From Geosiphon pyriformis (taxonomy: Eukaryota > Glomeromycota > Glomeromycetes > Archaeosporales > Geosiphonaceae), in NCBI GenBank assembly GCA_016748015.1, contig JAAOMT010000258.1:899558-915377 (forward strand): DNA of 15,820 bases, in the 5' to 3' direction. The translations under genes were made by a program, and so were the position numbers. Below are positions 1 to 9,358 of the stretch, in pieces. The notes below the pieces were generated by a model. It was not told the DNA's origin, did no database searches, and saw only the letters and a program-made list of their open reading frames with translations. Position 1 is the first letter of the stretch. Each line of letters begins with the position of its first letter.

Positions 1-2
1 TA

Positions 3-1202
3 ATGACCCACCTACAGTTCAGAAAAGATCTTCGCAAATCCTTGATTCCAAAGAAAAAGACACCAAAAACCAACAAGCACTCTTGCCAAGCTAGACTTGC
101 TAACAACAGCAATGTCACTCCTCTGATTTGTAAAGCCCAAGTGGTTGAATACTTCATTGACTTAATTTTGGACAGTGGATTATCTGTTAGTGTTATTGCC
201 AAACATTTCTTAGAAGCAATTGGTAGAAAGATTGATAAACCTTTTACCAGACCAATGACCAATGTATATGGTGACAAAAAGAAAGAACTGGGTATTGCCA
301 AAGCTGTTCCTGTCTGCATCAATGAAATCAGCATTGAAACTGACATGGAAGTTTCTGAAGCCAAGAAATACACTATCATTGTTGACAATAAATGGCTCAA
401 GAAAACAAAAGCTTTGCTTGATTATAAACTTTGTGAATTAACCATCAGATGTAGTGAGAAACCTATTGTGGTTAAGTGTTGCCATTGGACAACTTTCCCA
501 GTACTCAAACAAAACCAAGAAGAAAAACAATCAGATGAATCAGATGATGAAGAGAGTGATGAAGAAGAAAAACAAGAAGAGCAAAAAGAAACTGCTGAAC
601 TCGCCTATACCACCTTCACCAGCAATGGCAAACCACTGGACAATGTTAAAGCAGACAAAAAAGGAATCATTGTAAATGGCAAGCTGATCTGCTGGCCTTA
701 TTATGATATTCTTAGAAGAACCTTTGAAAGAAAATCTGGCAAGAAAACCAAATACAGTTTTTGGTGGCATGATTCTTGTGCCTGGTGTTGGTGCAACAAA
801 CCTTTGTATTCTCTAAGCAATAAATGCAAATCATGCCTGATTTATTACAGAGATTGGGAACCAATTAGTTTAATACCCAGAAAAAAATTGAAAAAAGTAC
901 AGAAGTTCTTTGAAAATGAACCACCTGAAATTCAATCACTAGTTGTAGAACAAAAAGAACCCTCCCCAGAAGAAAGAAAAATAGACATTGAAAATTTGCT
1001 GGCTAGAAATAGCCCAGTTATCTCCAAAGAAGGTGATACCCCTGGACGTACTCATGTGATACAACACACTATTACCATCAGAGAAACTCGACTCATCTAT
1101 TTGAAGCCTTATCAATCCAATTGGTACAATAATAAGTTTATCAAGAAAAAAATAAACCGGATGAATGAACTTGGATTTATACAAAAAACCAAAAGTGAAT
1201 AG
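3..1202 (+). pseudogene. pol: Retrotransposon pol, N-terminal part: retropepsin-like protease, Cys-rich linker, start of reverse transcriptase
   Basis: A 399-codon open stretch that may continue upstream of the window; the ATG at 3 is not necessarily the real start. Residues ~47-150 look like a retroviral-type aspartic protease, with the catalytic Asp-Ser-Gly at 57-59 (followed by Leu, where Ala is usual) and an Ile/Val-rich fold after it. Residues ~173-194 are a Glu/Asp/Lys-rich linker. Residues 256-278 hold His256 and cysteines 259, 262, 264, 275 and 278, a CX2C-X12-CX2C zinc-ribbon-like arrangement. Residues ~325-399 are the pre-palm start of reverse transcriptase (the GFIQ block). The frame ends at TAG 1200-1202, exactly where family members have the Trp of a PWA-type motif, and the homology resumes in the same frame with AFPVVVVFKKSG. 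This is therefore a premature stop (TGG to TAG), not a gene end. Confidence 0.88.
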
Positions 1203-2345
1203 GCTTTCCCAGTTGTAGTGGTATTCAAGAAAAGTGGAACACTATGCTTCTGTGTTGACTACTGCCAATTAAATGCCATCACTAAAAGAGACATATATCC
1301 ACTTCCCAAGATTGATGCAATATTAGACCAATTCAAAGATGCTGCTTTCTTCTCAACTATTGACTTAACTGCTGGATTCTGGCAAGTAAAGATGAATCTA
1401 GAAAGCAGAAAGAAAACTGTCTTCATCACCAAGTATAACACCTATGAATTCACAGTCATGTTTTATGGTTTCACCAATGCCCCTCCTACCTTCCAATGCT
1501 TAATGGATAAAGTATTTGAATCAGTCAAAGAAAACTTTGTTCTAGTCTATTTGGACGGCATAATGGTATACTCAAAAACCTGGAATGAACACCTGGAACA
1601 TTTGCAAAAAATTTTTGACCTCCTCAGAAATGCTGGCCTCAAGATCAACCCAATCAAATCTTTCTTTGAAAGACAATCCACCCAGTTCTTTGGTCATCTT
1701 ATCACAAAAGATGGAATCTTTCCTGACCCAGCCAAAGTTGAAAAAGTCTAAAACATCAAACAACCAATAAACATTTATAAACTATGCTTTTTTTTTGGTT
1801 TGGCCTCTTATTATCACAAATTTGTTAAAGATTTCTCCAAAATCGTCTTTCCTTTCAATTAGCTACTCAGGAAAAATGTCAATTACCATTGAGGAACACA
1901 TCAGCAAAAAGCCTTTGAAACTTTAAAGAAAAAACTGGTTACAGAACTTATCCTCAAGCAATCTAATCTAGATCGACCCTTTATTCTCTATACTGATGCA
2001 TCTGGCTTTGAACTTGGTGCTATTCTCTCCCAAAAAGATGAAGATAGCAAAAAACATGCCATAGCCTATGCCAATAGAACCCTTTCCCCAGCAGAACAGA
2101 ACTATTCAGTTACTGAACAAGAATGCTTAGCAGTAGTATGGTCCACCAGTTACTGGAGTAAGTATCTTCTTGGTGTGAAGTTTTTGGTGGTAACAAATTA
2201 CCAAGCTTTGGTTTGGCTGCACAATAAAAAGAGGTTAAAACACAAACGGATAACTTGCTGAATACTCCACTTGGATGAATTCGATTATGATATTCAACAT
2301 CACAAAGGAGCTAATTATTAAAATGCTAACATTTTCTCCAGACTT
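1203..2345 (+). pseudogene. pol: Retrotransposon pol, middle part: reverse transcriptase and RNase H, with stops
   Basis: This continues the frame of the preceding stretch. Reverse transcriptase motifs in order are VDYCQLNAIT, YPLPKID, FSTIDLTAGFWQV, YGFTNAPPTFQ and YLDGIMVYS at 1548-1574. The last is normally YxDD: the second catalytic Asp is Gly here (codon 1557-1559, GAC to GGC). Connection motifs GHLITKDG and GLASYYHKFVKDFSK follow. RNase H has YTDAS (catalytic Asp codon 1995-1997), TEQECLAVVW and, in place of the usual TDHQAL, TNYQAL (Asp to Asn at 2196-2198). In-frame stops lie at 1749 (TAA), 1860 (TAG), 1890 (TGA), 2259 (TGA) and 2319 (TAA). The end is set where the frame is lost after the NANIFSR block that closes the RNase H region. 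Polymerase and RNase H would both be inactive. Confidence 0.92.
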
Positions 2346-3678
2346 ACCATCTAGTGACAGAACAACCCTCTCAAACCAAACCAACTTAATTATTAGTAAT
2401 TCTCCCTTTTTGACAAACACGATAATAGACTTGGACAACTACTCTGCCTTAATAGAATTTTTGAGTAAAGAACAATACCCACCAAAATACACACAACAAC
2501 AAAGAGAACATTTGCGCAAACAATCAAATTTCTATTTGATTCACCAGAACCAACTTTATAAAAGAAATAGAAACAATCCTGACCACCCTCAGAGAGTCAT
2601 CAGATTTGAAGAAAGAGAAATTGTGATTTACAATATGCACACTGATCCATTAGCTGGACAGTTTGGAAAAAAAAAAACAATTCAGAAAACTTTAGCTTGC
2701 TATTATTGGCCTACCTTGGGAAAAGACATTGCTGAATACATCAAAACCTGTGATATCTGCCAAAGAAGAGGAAAATCCAATTGCAAAGAAGATATTCATC
2801 CAATTTCTGTTGGTCAATCCTTTGACAGAATTGGTATAGATGTTGTTGAACCTTTAACAATAACTCCTGATAGCAACAGATATATTATCACAGCTACCGA
2901 CTATCTTACAAAGTGGGTAGAAGCAAGAGCCACTCCAGACCAAACAGCAATCTCAATAGCCAATTTTATTTATGAAGATATCATTTGTCACTATGGCTGC
3001 TCCAAAGAACTTTTATCTGACAGAGGAAGAGCTTTTCTTAGTATACTTGTTGAAAAACTTTGCAGAAAAATAAGAATATGTTACAAACTTTTCTTTCTTT
3101 ATCATCCCCAAACAAATGGCCTAATAGAATGTTTCAATAGAACACTATGTGAAACCCTAGCCAAAACCAGTAAAGAAACAAATTTATGGGACAAAATACT
3201 GCTTTTAGCTTTGTTTGCTTATAGAACTGTGAATCATGACATAACAAGTTATGAACTCTTTTATCTATTCTATGAACAAATGGCAACCCTACCAATAGAA
3301 ACTGACATTAAGACAATACTCTTTGAAGAAATAACAATAGGGAATTACAAAGACATTTTGCAAAAAAGACTTGGTACCATTCTTGACTCATTAGTAAAAG
3401 CATGGATAATTGCCTTTGAAAAGATAAAACAATTTTAAGAGAAGCTTAAGAAAAAGAAAACATATAAAACACTTTCCTTAATTATTAGTGACTTAGTTTT
3501 AGAATACTGTTCAGACAGAAACAATGTCTATGGTGATAAATTCTCTAATTGGTGGAAAAGACCCTTTATAGTCAACAAAGTTTTGAACAATGGTTCTTAT
3601 ATCTTACAAAATTAATATAGAACAATCTTCAATGATCGTCCTGTTCATGGCACACGACTCAAGAAATATCACAAATGA
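2346..3678 (+). pseudogene. pol: Retrotransposon pol, C-terminal part: integrase
   Basis: This lies in the +1 frame relative to the RT part, so a frameshift lies between ~2320 and 2455; the first codons of the open frame (from 2275) are not pol. The zinc-binding domain retains His of MHTDPLAG and CDIC, but the second zinc-ligand His of AGHFG is Gln (2659-2661). The catalytic core has Asp at 2839 (GIDVV), Asp at 3019 (LLSDRG) and Glu at 3127 (TNGLIECFNRT), with 35 residues between the last two, so the DD35E triad is intact. TAA 3436 interrupts the frame. The C-terminal domain continues in frame with DLVLEYCSDRNNVYG and a GPY/F-like block, KRPFIVNKVLNNGSYIL. Stop 3613 follows, then RPVHGTRLKKYH up to TGA 3676-3678, which is probably the true pol end. 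Confidence 0.92.
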
Positions 3679-3683
3679 CCTGA

Positions 3684-4436
3684 TTGGTTACCTGTTATGG
3701 TAATACCGACCCAAATAATCAACAAAAATCAGATATAAATAAATGCACCATTCCCAAAACAGAGGTATTTTCAATTGACATGAACAATTATTTTCTAGAT
3801 CAAAACATTCAAAATGCTTTCTACACTCTCTATGAGTACTGGATCAAAAATTTTCCAAATGCTACTCTGACTATTGGAAAACAAACCACCATAACTGATA
3901 ACAGTGGAACACATACTGTTATTAAATCAAAGAAAACCACTACCAGAAGAGAAAGAATTGGTAGCAAAATGGATAAATATTTGCTAGAAAGCATAACAGC
4001 AGCAATATTTATATCTTCCATAACAATTAGAAAAATGATTAAGGAAATTTTGCCCATAGACAAAAACTTGTCATATGAAAGGCAACTAAAACTCTATGGT
4101 CATCTTGGTGAAATCATAAAAGAAATGAAGCTCATAAAGAAAACAACTTTAGAGATACAAGTGGAAATTTTGGGCATTATACATTTAGATGTCCCAAAAG
4201 TTTTGACCATTACAAGAAGAGCCAAAACTCTTATATAAAAATTTGTTCTCTTGGATACAAAGCTTATTTTGCTTCAAGTATTATACACTCTATTCACAAA
4301 AGACTTCAACAAACTAGTTAGTTTTGAGTTAGACAAAACCCTTCAATTAGAATATCCTATAAATAGCTTGATTTTGCCGGAGCTCAATCTCTTTGGAGAG
4401 GATGATATTATGGTTGAAACTCATAATTTTTATTAG
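3684..4436 (+). pseudogene. Unrecognised reading frame between integrase and 3' LTR, one in-frame stop
   Basis: I do not recognise this protein. A frame of 184 codons (first in-frame ATG at 3780, giving 152 residues) ends at TAA 4236-4238. The same frame is then open for another 65 codons to 4436. The first part is polar and mostly helical-looking, with a Thr/Lys/Arg-rich patch (KKTTTRRER) and a basic C-terminus. The second part ends with an acidic LFGEDDIM segment. It lies in the position where LTR elements may carry an extra or envelope-like gene, but there is no signal peptide, membrane span or zinc finger. Base composition matches pol, so it probably belongs to the element. It could also be captured host DNA or a degraded spacer. 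Confidence 0.45.
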
Positions 4437-4491
4437 TTATCACATTATTAGTTACTAATGTCATATAATTAGCCACTCTATTTTTAGATAG

Positions 4492-4575
4492 TGATCATTG
4501 ACCTGATCAATGACCTAACTGTTAACCTGATCATTGACCTAATTATTGACCTAGTCATTGACCTGGTCGTTGACC
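4492..4575 (+). repeat. Seven tandem 12-bp units, consensus TGATCATTGACC
   Basis: Seven gapless 12-bp units start at 4492, 4504, 4516, 4528, 4540, 4552 and 4564. Every unit begins with T and ends in ACC; six of the seven end in TGACC. The first and fourth are identical (TGATCATTGACC) and the others differ by one to four bases. The strict 12-bp register suggests a maintained binding-site array. It ends 12 bp before the TATA box, where an LTR U3 enhancer would sit. Confidence 0.93.
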
Positions 4576-4587
4576 ACTTTCAATAGC

Positions 4588-4596
4588 TATATAAGC
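4588..4596 (+). promoter_or_regulatory. TATA box of the putative LTR promoter (TATATAAGC)
   Basis: TATATAAGC lies 12 bp after the repeat array in otherwise less AT-biased sequence. With the array upstream and AATAAA about 50 bp downstream it fits a U3-R layout. Transcription would be expected to start near 4615-4625 (inferred). Confidence 0.5.
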
Positions 4597-4641
4597 AATG
4601 AGTCTCTTAGCTGTAGAAAATCATCTCTCAGACAAGAATCA

Positions 4642-4651
4642 AATAAATAAA
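4642..4651 (+). terminator. Overlapping AATAAA polyadenylation signals in the putative LTR
   Basis: AATAAA occurs at 4642-4647 and again at 4646-4651, about 50 bp after the TATA box. This is the expected place for the R-region poly(A) signal of an LTR. AT-rich DNA yields this hexamer often, so the call depends on context. Confidence 0.4.
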
Positions 4652-4671
4652 AATAACAATTTTCATCTCAA

Positions 4672-5160
4672 TCACTCTTTTATCGCTAATTTTCCTTTCC
4701 CTACCTTCAAGTATTCGAACATCTTAGGATAAAAGATTACTTGTTGGCCTTTTCCTGATGTATATAATTGTAGTATTTGAAAATTATTTGAATAAACATG
4801 ACTAAAAAGCACAAGTTGATATCTGATATTGAATTCTAAGAGTGCTGATATGAGGCATAGAATTATACCAGTGATGATCAATTGTTGACAGTATGGACTA
4901 TTCCTCTACCTTCAGATTCCCCAGTTACCTTTGAAAAGAATAGCGACTGAGATATTTTATGAGACTGATCTCGCACATTGAATCCATACTCATTCAATTT
5001 GCTCTTTAAAGTTGAATTCCCCTTTGATTATTTCCATTACCCTACAATCCTGTTCTCTCTTGCTATCCGTTAGCTTGTTACTCCAACCTGTAACAGTAGC
5101 TTCAAAGTAATTTATATTCAAGAAATATCTAACAATAAATTTATTTTTTGCCTTCGTAAC
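4672..5160 (-). pseudogene. Unrecognised decayed coding remnant beside the LTR
   Basis: Three consecutive minus-strand open stretches chain together: 5160-4990 (56 residues, ending GEFNFKEQIE), then a different frame 5027-4878 (49 residues, including KLNEYGFNVRDQSH and SKVTGESEGRG), then 4881-4672, back in the first frame (69 residues, including LLEFNIRYQLVLFSH and KMFEYLKVGKGK). The pieces overlap in a way that suggests one coding sequence with frameshifts. Residue composition is protein-like and base composition is less AT-rich than the surroundings. I recognise no family. It lies directly outside the putative LTR, so it could be host or transposon sequence into which the retrotransposon inserted. 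Chance open frames cannot be excluded. Confidence 0.3.
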
Positions 5161-5472
5161 TTAATTATAAACTATAAAAACATGTATTACAAAGACATTA
5201 TATTCTTTAACCATTTCTTTATTAGGAATGATAAAAAGATTGCAGAGAATGTAAATTTGATTTCTTTTAATACATAGAGAAATTAATCAAGATAATTAAA
5301 CCAGTAAGTTGAGCTTTTAATTTGAAATATATTGGATATGAATATTAAAAAAAAGGACAATAGATTTTAATTAGAATTTTCAATTATGAATATGATTCAC
5401 TTCTTTAAAGAGCTCTTATGAATTTTCAAAATTAGTAATAAATGATTTCATTTAAATTTTTTTTGATTTTTT

Positions 5473-5655
5473 ATGATTGAAAATAAAAAATCATCGCTTA
5501 CCATTCAATGGTTGCATAAAAATAAAGTTTGTAATACGATTAAAAGTTATTGCAATGCTAAAAAAACATTGCATGAAGCATGGGTCACAAGTTCTGCAGA
5601 TATCCTATAAAAATTGGTTAAAAAAATCCTGTCAAAAAGAATTAAAATGTTTTAA
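5473..5655 (+). pseudogene. Possible Tc1/mariner transposase C-terminal fragment
   Basis: The plus frame starting at ATG 5473 reads SSLTIQWLHKNKV, resembling the segment after the second catalytic Asp of Tc1-type transposases (SKLTxxWLxxNKV). It is followed by KKTLHEAWVTSSADIL, stop TAA 5608, and KLVKKILSKRI in the same frame, resembling the C-terminal LxEAWxxIxxxxLxKLVxSMPxRI block; a second stop is TAA 5653. The catalytic SPDxNPIENLW section that should lie between is missing, implying an internal deletion. No terminal repeats were found around it. It is not the same copy as the transposon at 8159-9449. The assignment rests on remembered family patterns only. Confidence 0.4.
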
Positions 5656-5908
5656 ACCTATTATACCGAGCGTTTCTTTAATTTATCAGACCCAAACTAA
5701 TAAGAGTAAAATTTGTTGCATTTATCTCCCTCAGCAAAGTCCATCACAATCCCATATTCGAATGTTTCAGAGTTTTGTGTAATTTCCTGTTATGTAAATG
5801 AGACCGCCTAGGTACTCAAAATTAATGAAGATAGCTCTTTGAGTATTTAGCTTTGAAAAATGAATAGCTAATTAAAATAATTTTAAATAAGAATTTAACA
5901 TTCAGACG

Positions 5909-5945
5909 AATAATAATAATAATTATTTTTATTTTTATTTTTATT
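5909..5945. repeat. Simple repeats (AAT)5 then (ATTTTT)3
   Basis: Five AAT units at 5909-5923 are followed by three ATTTTT units at 5925-5942. This is ordinary low-complexity sequence between two coding fossils. Confidence 0.85.
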
Positions 5946-5960
5946 ACCTCTATAGAGACT

Positions 5961-6290
5961 TCATCCCTTTTGTATGTTCACTTCTTTGATATTCCATTTT
6001 ACCATTATGTTCACCAATTTTGTTGATATCCAATCGTATTTACAAAGTTTAACATTATTGTGTAGAATTTTTAAAAGTTTCAAGGCATCTGGCTGAAACG
6101 TGAGTACAAAGACAACCTCCTTCTTATTATACCCCACGCTTAACTGAATAAAAAAACCGTCTTACCTAGGCCAAATTTGATCTAAGCGACAATTGAAAAC
6201 AAACAATTCTGACCAAAGAAATGACCTCTTAACTGTTTCCCAACATAAAAGGGTTGAAAAATGGAATAATGTTCTCAAATTATATTCTGA
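5961..6290 (-). other. Unrecognised 109-codon minus-strand open stretch with one internal stop
   Basis: One minus-strand frame is open from 6290 to 5961 except for a single TAA at 6162-6164. The first part (42 residues) includes LLCWETVKRSFLWSELF and ends in PR. The second (66 residues) includes VGYNKKEVVFVLTFQPDALK and WISTKLVNIMVKWN. The stop lies inside CCTAGGTAAGA, which also reads as a splice donor (AG|GTAAGA), so an exon end is an alternative to a stop. There is no start codon near the left end. GC is visibly higher than in the flanks. This may be a fossil gene or transposon piece; no family recognised. Confidence 0.25.
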
Positions 6291-8158
6291 TTAGTCTATT
6301 TAAAGCGACGATGCAGAAACCTGATAAATTATATGATCTCAGATATTTTTTTATTTGCATTTTTGCACATGACCGTATTAAATTAATCTTAGAGGTTCCC
6401 AGTTTTATCAATTCTTTTTGTGTAAATAAAATATATATTCCCAAAAGATAAAATTGGATTTGCATTTAATAGTATTAACACCCCCAATTCAGTATTTTGA
6501 TTATTTTAAAATCACTAGCTGTTTTAAATGCTTTAAAATTTAAAAGTTTTATAAAGCTAATGACCAATAATTTTACCATATATTATGTCCAATAAATGAT
6601 CAAAAATTATTGAGAAAATAAGATTTACTTCTTTACTGATTAATAATTTATTTCAAAGCATATATCTAAAATCAGAAAAATATAAAAACAAATTTATGAC
6701 TATTTTAATGTTTCTAGAAATCAAGATTGATACATATAATTATAATAAATCTTGTTAAGATCAATTTGTCTTGGTAGTTATTTTTAATAAATTTTAAGTG
6801 AATATAAACAAGAATATTTCAAACTAGTAATATAAAAGTCTTTTAAAAATTTATTAATCACTGTTTTATTATTTCTTATAATTATACATAAATAATATTT
6901 TTATTTTCCAATTTAAAAAAAATTAAATAATCACGACTTCAATCTAGTAAAAATATTTGTAAAAAATTGTTTATTCAAACAATTTTACTAAATTGATTCA
7001 ATTTCAATAAAAAACACTTTTTTAATATTAGATTGCAATTGTAAAACAAAAGAATAAAATAACTCAAAAATGTTTATATTATTGTTATATACAAAACGTT
7101 AAATATTTAATAAATATTCTGTAATTGTAAATATTAAAGATTAAATAAAAGAAATTATTACTATATATTATTTGAATTTAATGAAAAATCTTTATTATAA
7201 AATTATATGTGTAGTATTAAATACATTTTATATGACTATTTTTGATATTTTTCAAAATTATTTTAATGTTATTGATTGAAATTTTAGAACTTGCGATTCT
7301 TTAACGGATTTAAAGTAAAAAATTTTAATACTAGACACTTTCAAATTTAAAAATTTAATATTCTATTTCAAAAAGAAAGTAAAAATTTAATTCTTTGTAA
7401 ATATTAATTTTATGCAAAATAAAATAATGCTTATTTTTGGTTTACATACAGAAAACTTCGATTCTAATTTTTAAAATACCAACAAATTTTGTTCAAATTA
7501 AAAAAAATCTCAAACTTTGATAATTGGTCTACTTTTTTAAAAATATGTTTGCTATTTTACATATAATATTACAGATTGGAGTAACGAATTATAGACAATA
7601 ATTAATAAAATAACTTGGACCAATAAAATTAACTTAAAAATTAAAGCAACGAAAAAATTTTGTAAATAATTCAATTAAAATTTCCAGCTTTAAAATATTA
7701 ATTTCTAATCTAACCAAAAAAAATCCGAAGAAAATTAATAATTTTCAATTAAGAATAAGAATACCACTGTTGTAATTATATATTCTAATTAAAATTCTTA
7801 CATTTCAATAACAAATATTATTTATTTAATAATTATTTATTAAAAAAATACAAAAAGAAATCTTTTATTTTCCAAGTTAATTCTTAGAAATAAATTCAAA
7901 TAGGAAGAAAATAGGAATTAATTTAAAACATTATCAATAAATTATACATATTTTTTATAGCTTAGTATTCTAAAATATTAAAAAAGTTTTTTTAAAAATA
8001 TTTTAGTTTAATTCAAATATTTTTTGATTTATTAGATTTAAAAACTTTTTGAGTTTATCCTGATTAAATTATTCAATTATTTTGACATATTTTTTTTTGA
8101 TGGTTATCATAAAGTGAGTAGTTTTTGGAGTTTTAACTTGATTTAATCATTTGATATA
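6291..8158. other. AT-rich intergenic block, nothing recognised
   Basis: Almost entirely A and T runs. Short open frames at 6254-6451 (+) and 6280-6465 (-) overlap antisense, lack family features and are probably chance. No RNA gene, transposon end or coding stretch was recognised. Confidence 0.7.
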
Positions 8159-8188
8159 CAGTCTGGTAAGAAAAAAAATTGGAAATAT
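8159..8188 (+). repeat. Left terminal inverted repeat of the Tc1 element
   Basis: CAGTCTGGTAAG, then eight A, then TTGGAAATAT (30 bp). It matches the right end base for base except for one extra A in the run. TA precedes it at 8157-8158. Confidence 0.95.
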
Positions 8189-8280
8189 AAAAATGATTAC
8201 TATGTCTTAACTAATGTACCATATTACATAAAACAACTTTTATTAGAAAGTCAAATACCATATAATTTTATTAAAAAAAA

Positions 8281-9261
8281 TTAATAGGAAATTCTTTCAC
8301 TATTTGTCTCAATTATCATTTCACAATGCCGCCTTATTGATCCTACTAACCCAATTAAGGTAGATTCAGGAATATCTTGCCACTCTTCCTCCATAAATCT
8401 CTCTAATTCACTACGATTTTGAGGCATTCTTTTTTCTACATTCTTTTTAACAATAGCCCAAAGGTTTTCTATTGAGTTTCAGTCGGGACTATTAGATGGC
8501 CACCCCAAAAAATCAGTTGTATTCTCAGCAATAAACTCTTTGGCAAGCTTGCTAGTATGCTTGGGGTCATTATCTTGTTGGAATCGCCAATTATCCCCCA
8601 GCATTGCTCTAATTTCAGGTAAGTGGTTACGAAGAATATCTTAGTAAAATTGAGCATTCATTATTTGAACAAAACAGAATAAACTAGTCTTTCCTTTTTC
8701 GTAGAAACCCCCCCATGCGAGAATTTTTGTTCGATCTTTAAGCATAGGACGAATTGGTCGAGTACCTTTATGCCAACATTTTACCGTGTTTTGAAAAAGT
8801 TAAAAAGATGTTTCGTCAGTAAAAACTGTTCTTTTTCAATCGTCGTTCAAGTGTTTTTTGGCCCATTCTACACATTTTCGCTTATGCTCTTCGGTCAGCA
8901 TTGGAGTTGCTCTAGGAAGACTTTTTTTATAATTAAGGTTGGATAAATGGTTTTGAATAGTAACATGAGAAACATTTATTCCCTTCTTAGCCAACTTTAT
9001 TGCTAAATATCTAGACGAAACTGAGGAATCTCTACAAATAATCTGCCCTAATACTTTCGAAGAATTTCCCATAATCTTTCTTGGCCGATCATTACCACTC
9101 GCATGCTTTATTGTTCCTTTTTTTTTGAGTTTTTCGAGGATATTATAGATTGTAGAAAGGGGTATATTCGTTTTACTCTGTATTTCTTTCGCCTTTTGTA
9201 TTCCTTGCTTCCAAAAATGTAAAAAGACTTGCCGTTGCGTTTCTTGCTTTGAAGTCAGCAT
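8281..9261 (-). pseudogene. Tc1-type transposase, 326 codon positions, four in-frame stops
   Basis: The ATG at 9261-9259 opens a frame that runs without frameshift to TAA 8281-8283. Residues ~12-50 and ~70-108 form two helix-turn-helix units of the paired-type DNA-binding domain, separated by GNDRPRK (56-62), the counterpart of the GRPR motif. The catalytic domain has TDET with Asp149 (8815-8817), QQDNDPKHTS with Asp230 (8572-8574) and SPD*NSIENLW with Glu265 (8467-8469). There are 34 residues between the last two, so the triad is DD34E and all three residues survive. Stops are TGA 8836 (at the usual Trp before KRTVF), TAA 8800, TAA 8641 and TGA 8479. The intact 141-residue N-terminus could in principle still be made as a DNA-binding fragment. 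Otherwise this is a dead cut-and-paste transposase. Confidence 0.95.
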
Positions 9262-9358
9262 TTCAAAGACAAGTTTTAAAAAAAATTATTAGTTAATACG
9301 CGAGAAAATGTTTTTAGAGCTCAGCCACTTACATAATATTCTGTTTCCATTTTTACCA

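Larger units (their letters stand above)
1..4670 (+). mobile_element. Ty3/mdg4 (gypsy)-type LTR retrotransposon, 3' part, inactivated
   Basis: Seen: protease, reverse transcriptase, RNase H and integrase sequences follow one another on the plus strand in the order that defines the Ty3/mdg4 group, then an extra reading frame and a putative 3' LTR. Gag, primer-binding site and 5' LTR are not in the window. The pol frame is interrupted by stops at 1200, 1749, 1860, 1890, 2259, 2319, 3436 and 3613, and the frame changes from codons starting at coordinates divisible by 3 to the +1 frame between about 2320 and 2455. Active-site residues are also changed, so the copy cannot encode working enzymes. 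The right boundary is approximate because the second LTR needed to fix it is missing. Confidence 0.93.
4459..4670 (+). repeat. Putative 3' long terminal repeat
   Basis: The segment after the last element-like reading frame has the layout of an LTR: TGTCAT at 4459, a tandem-repeat block (4492-4575), a TATA box (4588) and two overlapping AATAAA signals (4642-4651), followed by possible CA ends near 4670. The left end is uncertain. No clear polypurine tract adjoins 4459, and another TG start at 4411 follows a purine-rich stretch (GGAGAGGATGATATTA). Without the 5' LTR neither boundary can be fixed. Confidence 0.55.

Noticed and set aside
454-675. Plus-strand Lys-rich 73-codon frame
   Set aside because: A shadow of the pol frame over the acidic/lysine linker; no independent signal.
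540-770. Minus-strand 76-codon frame opposite the protease/linker part
   Set aside because: It is antisense to a clear pol domain and its Phe/Leu-rich run is just the complement of the Glu/Lys-rich linker.
6254-6465. Two overlapping antisense frames of about 60 codons
   Set aside because: No domain, no regulatory context, in AT-rich DNA; chance frames.
8469-8657. Minus-strand 62-codon frame inside the transposon
   Set aside because: Out of frame with the transposase, whose catalytic motifs lie in the other frame over the same bases.
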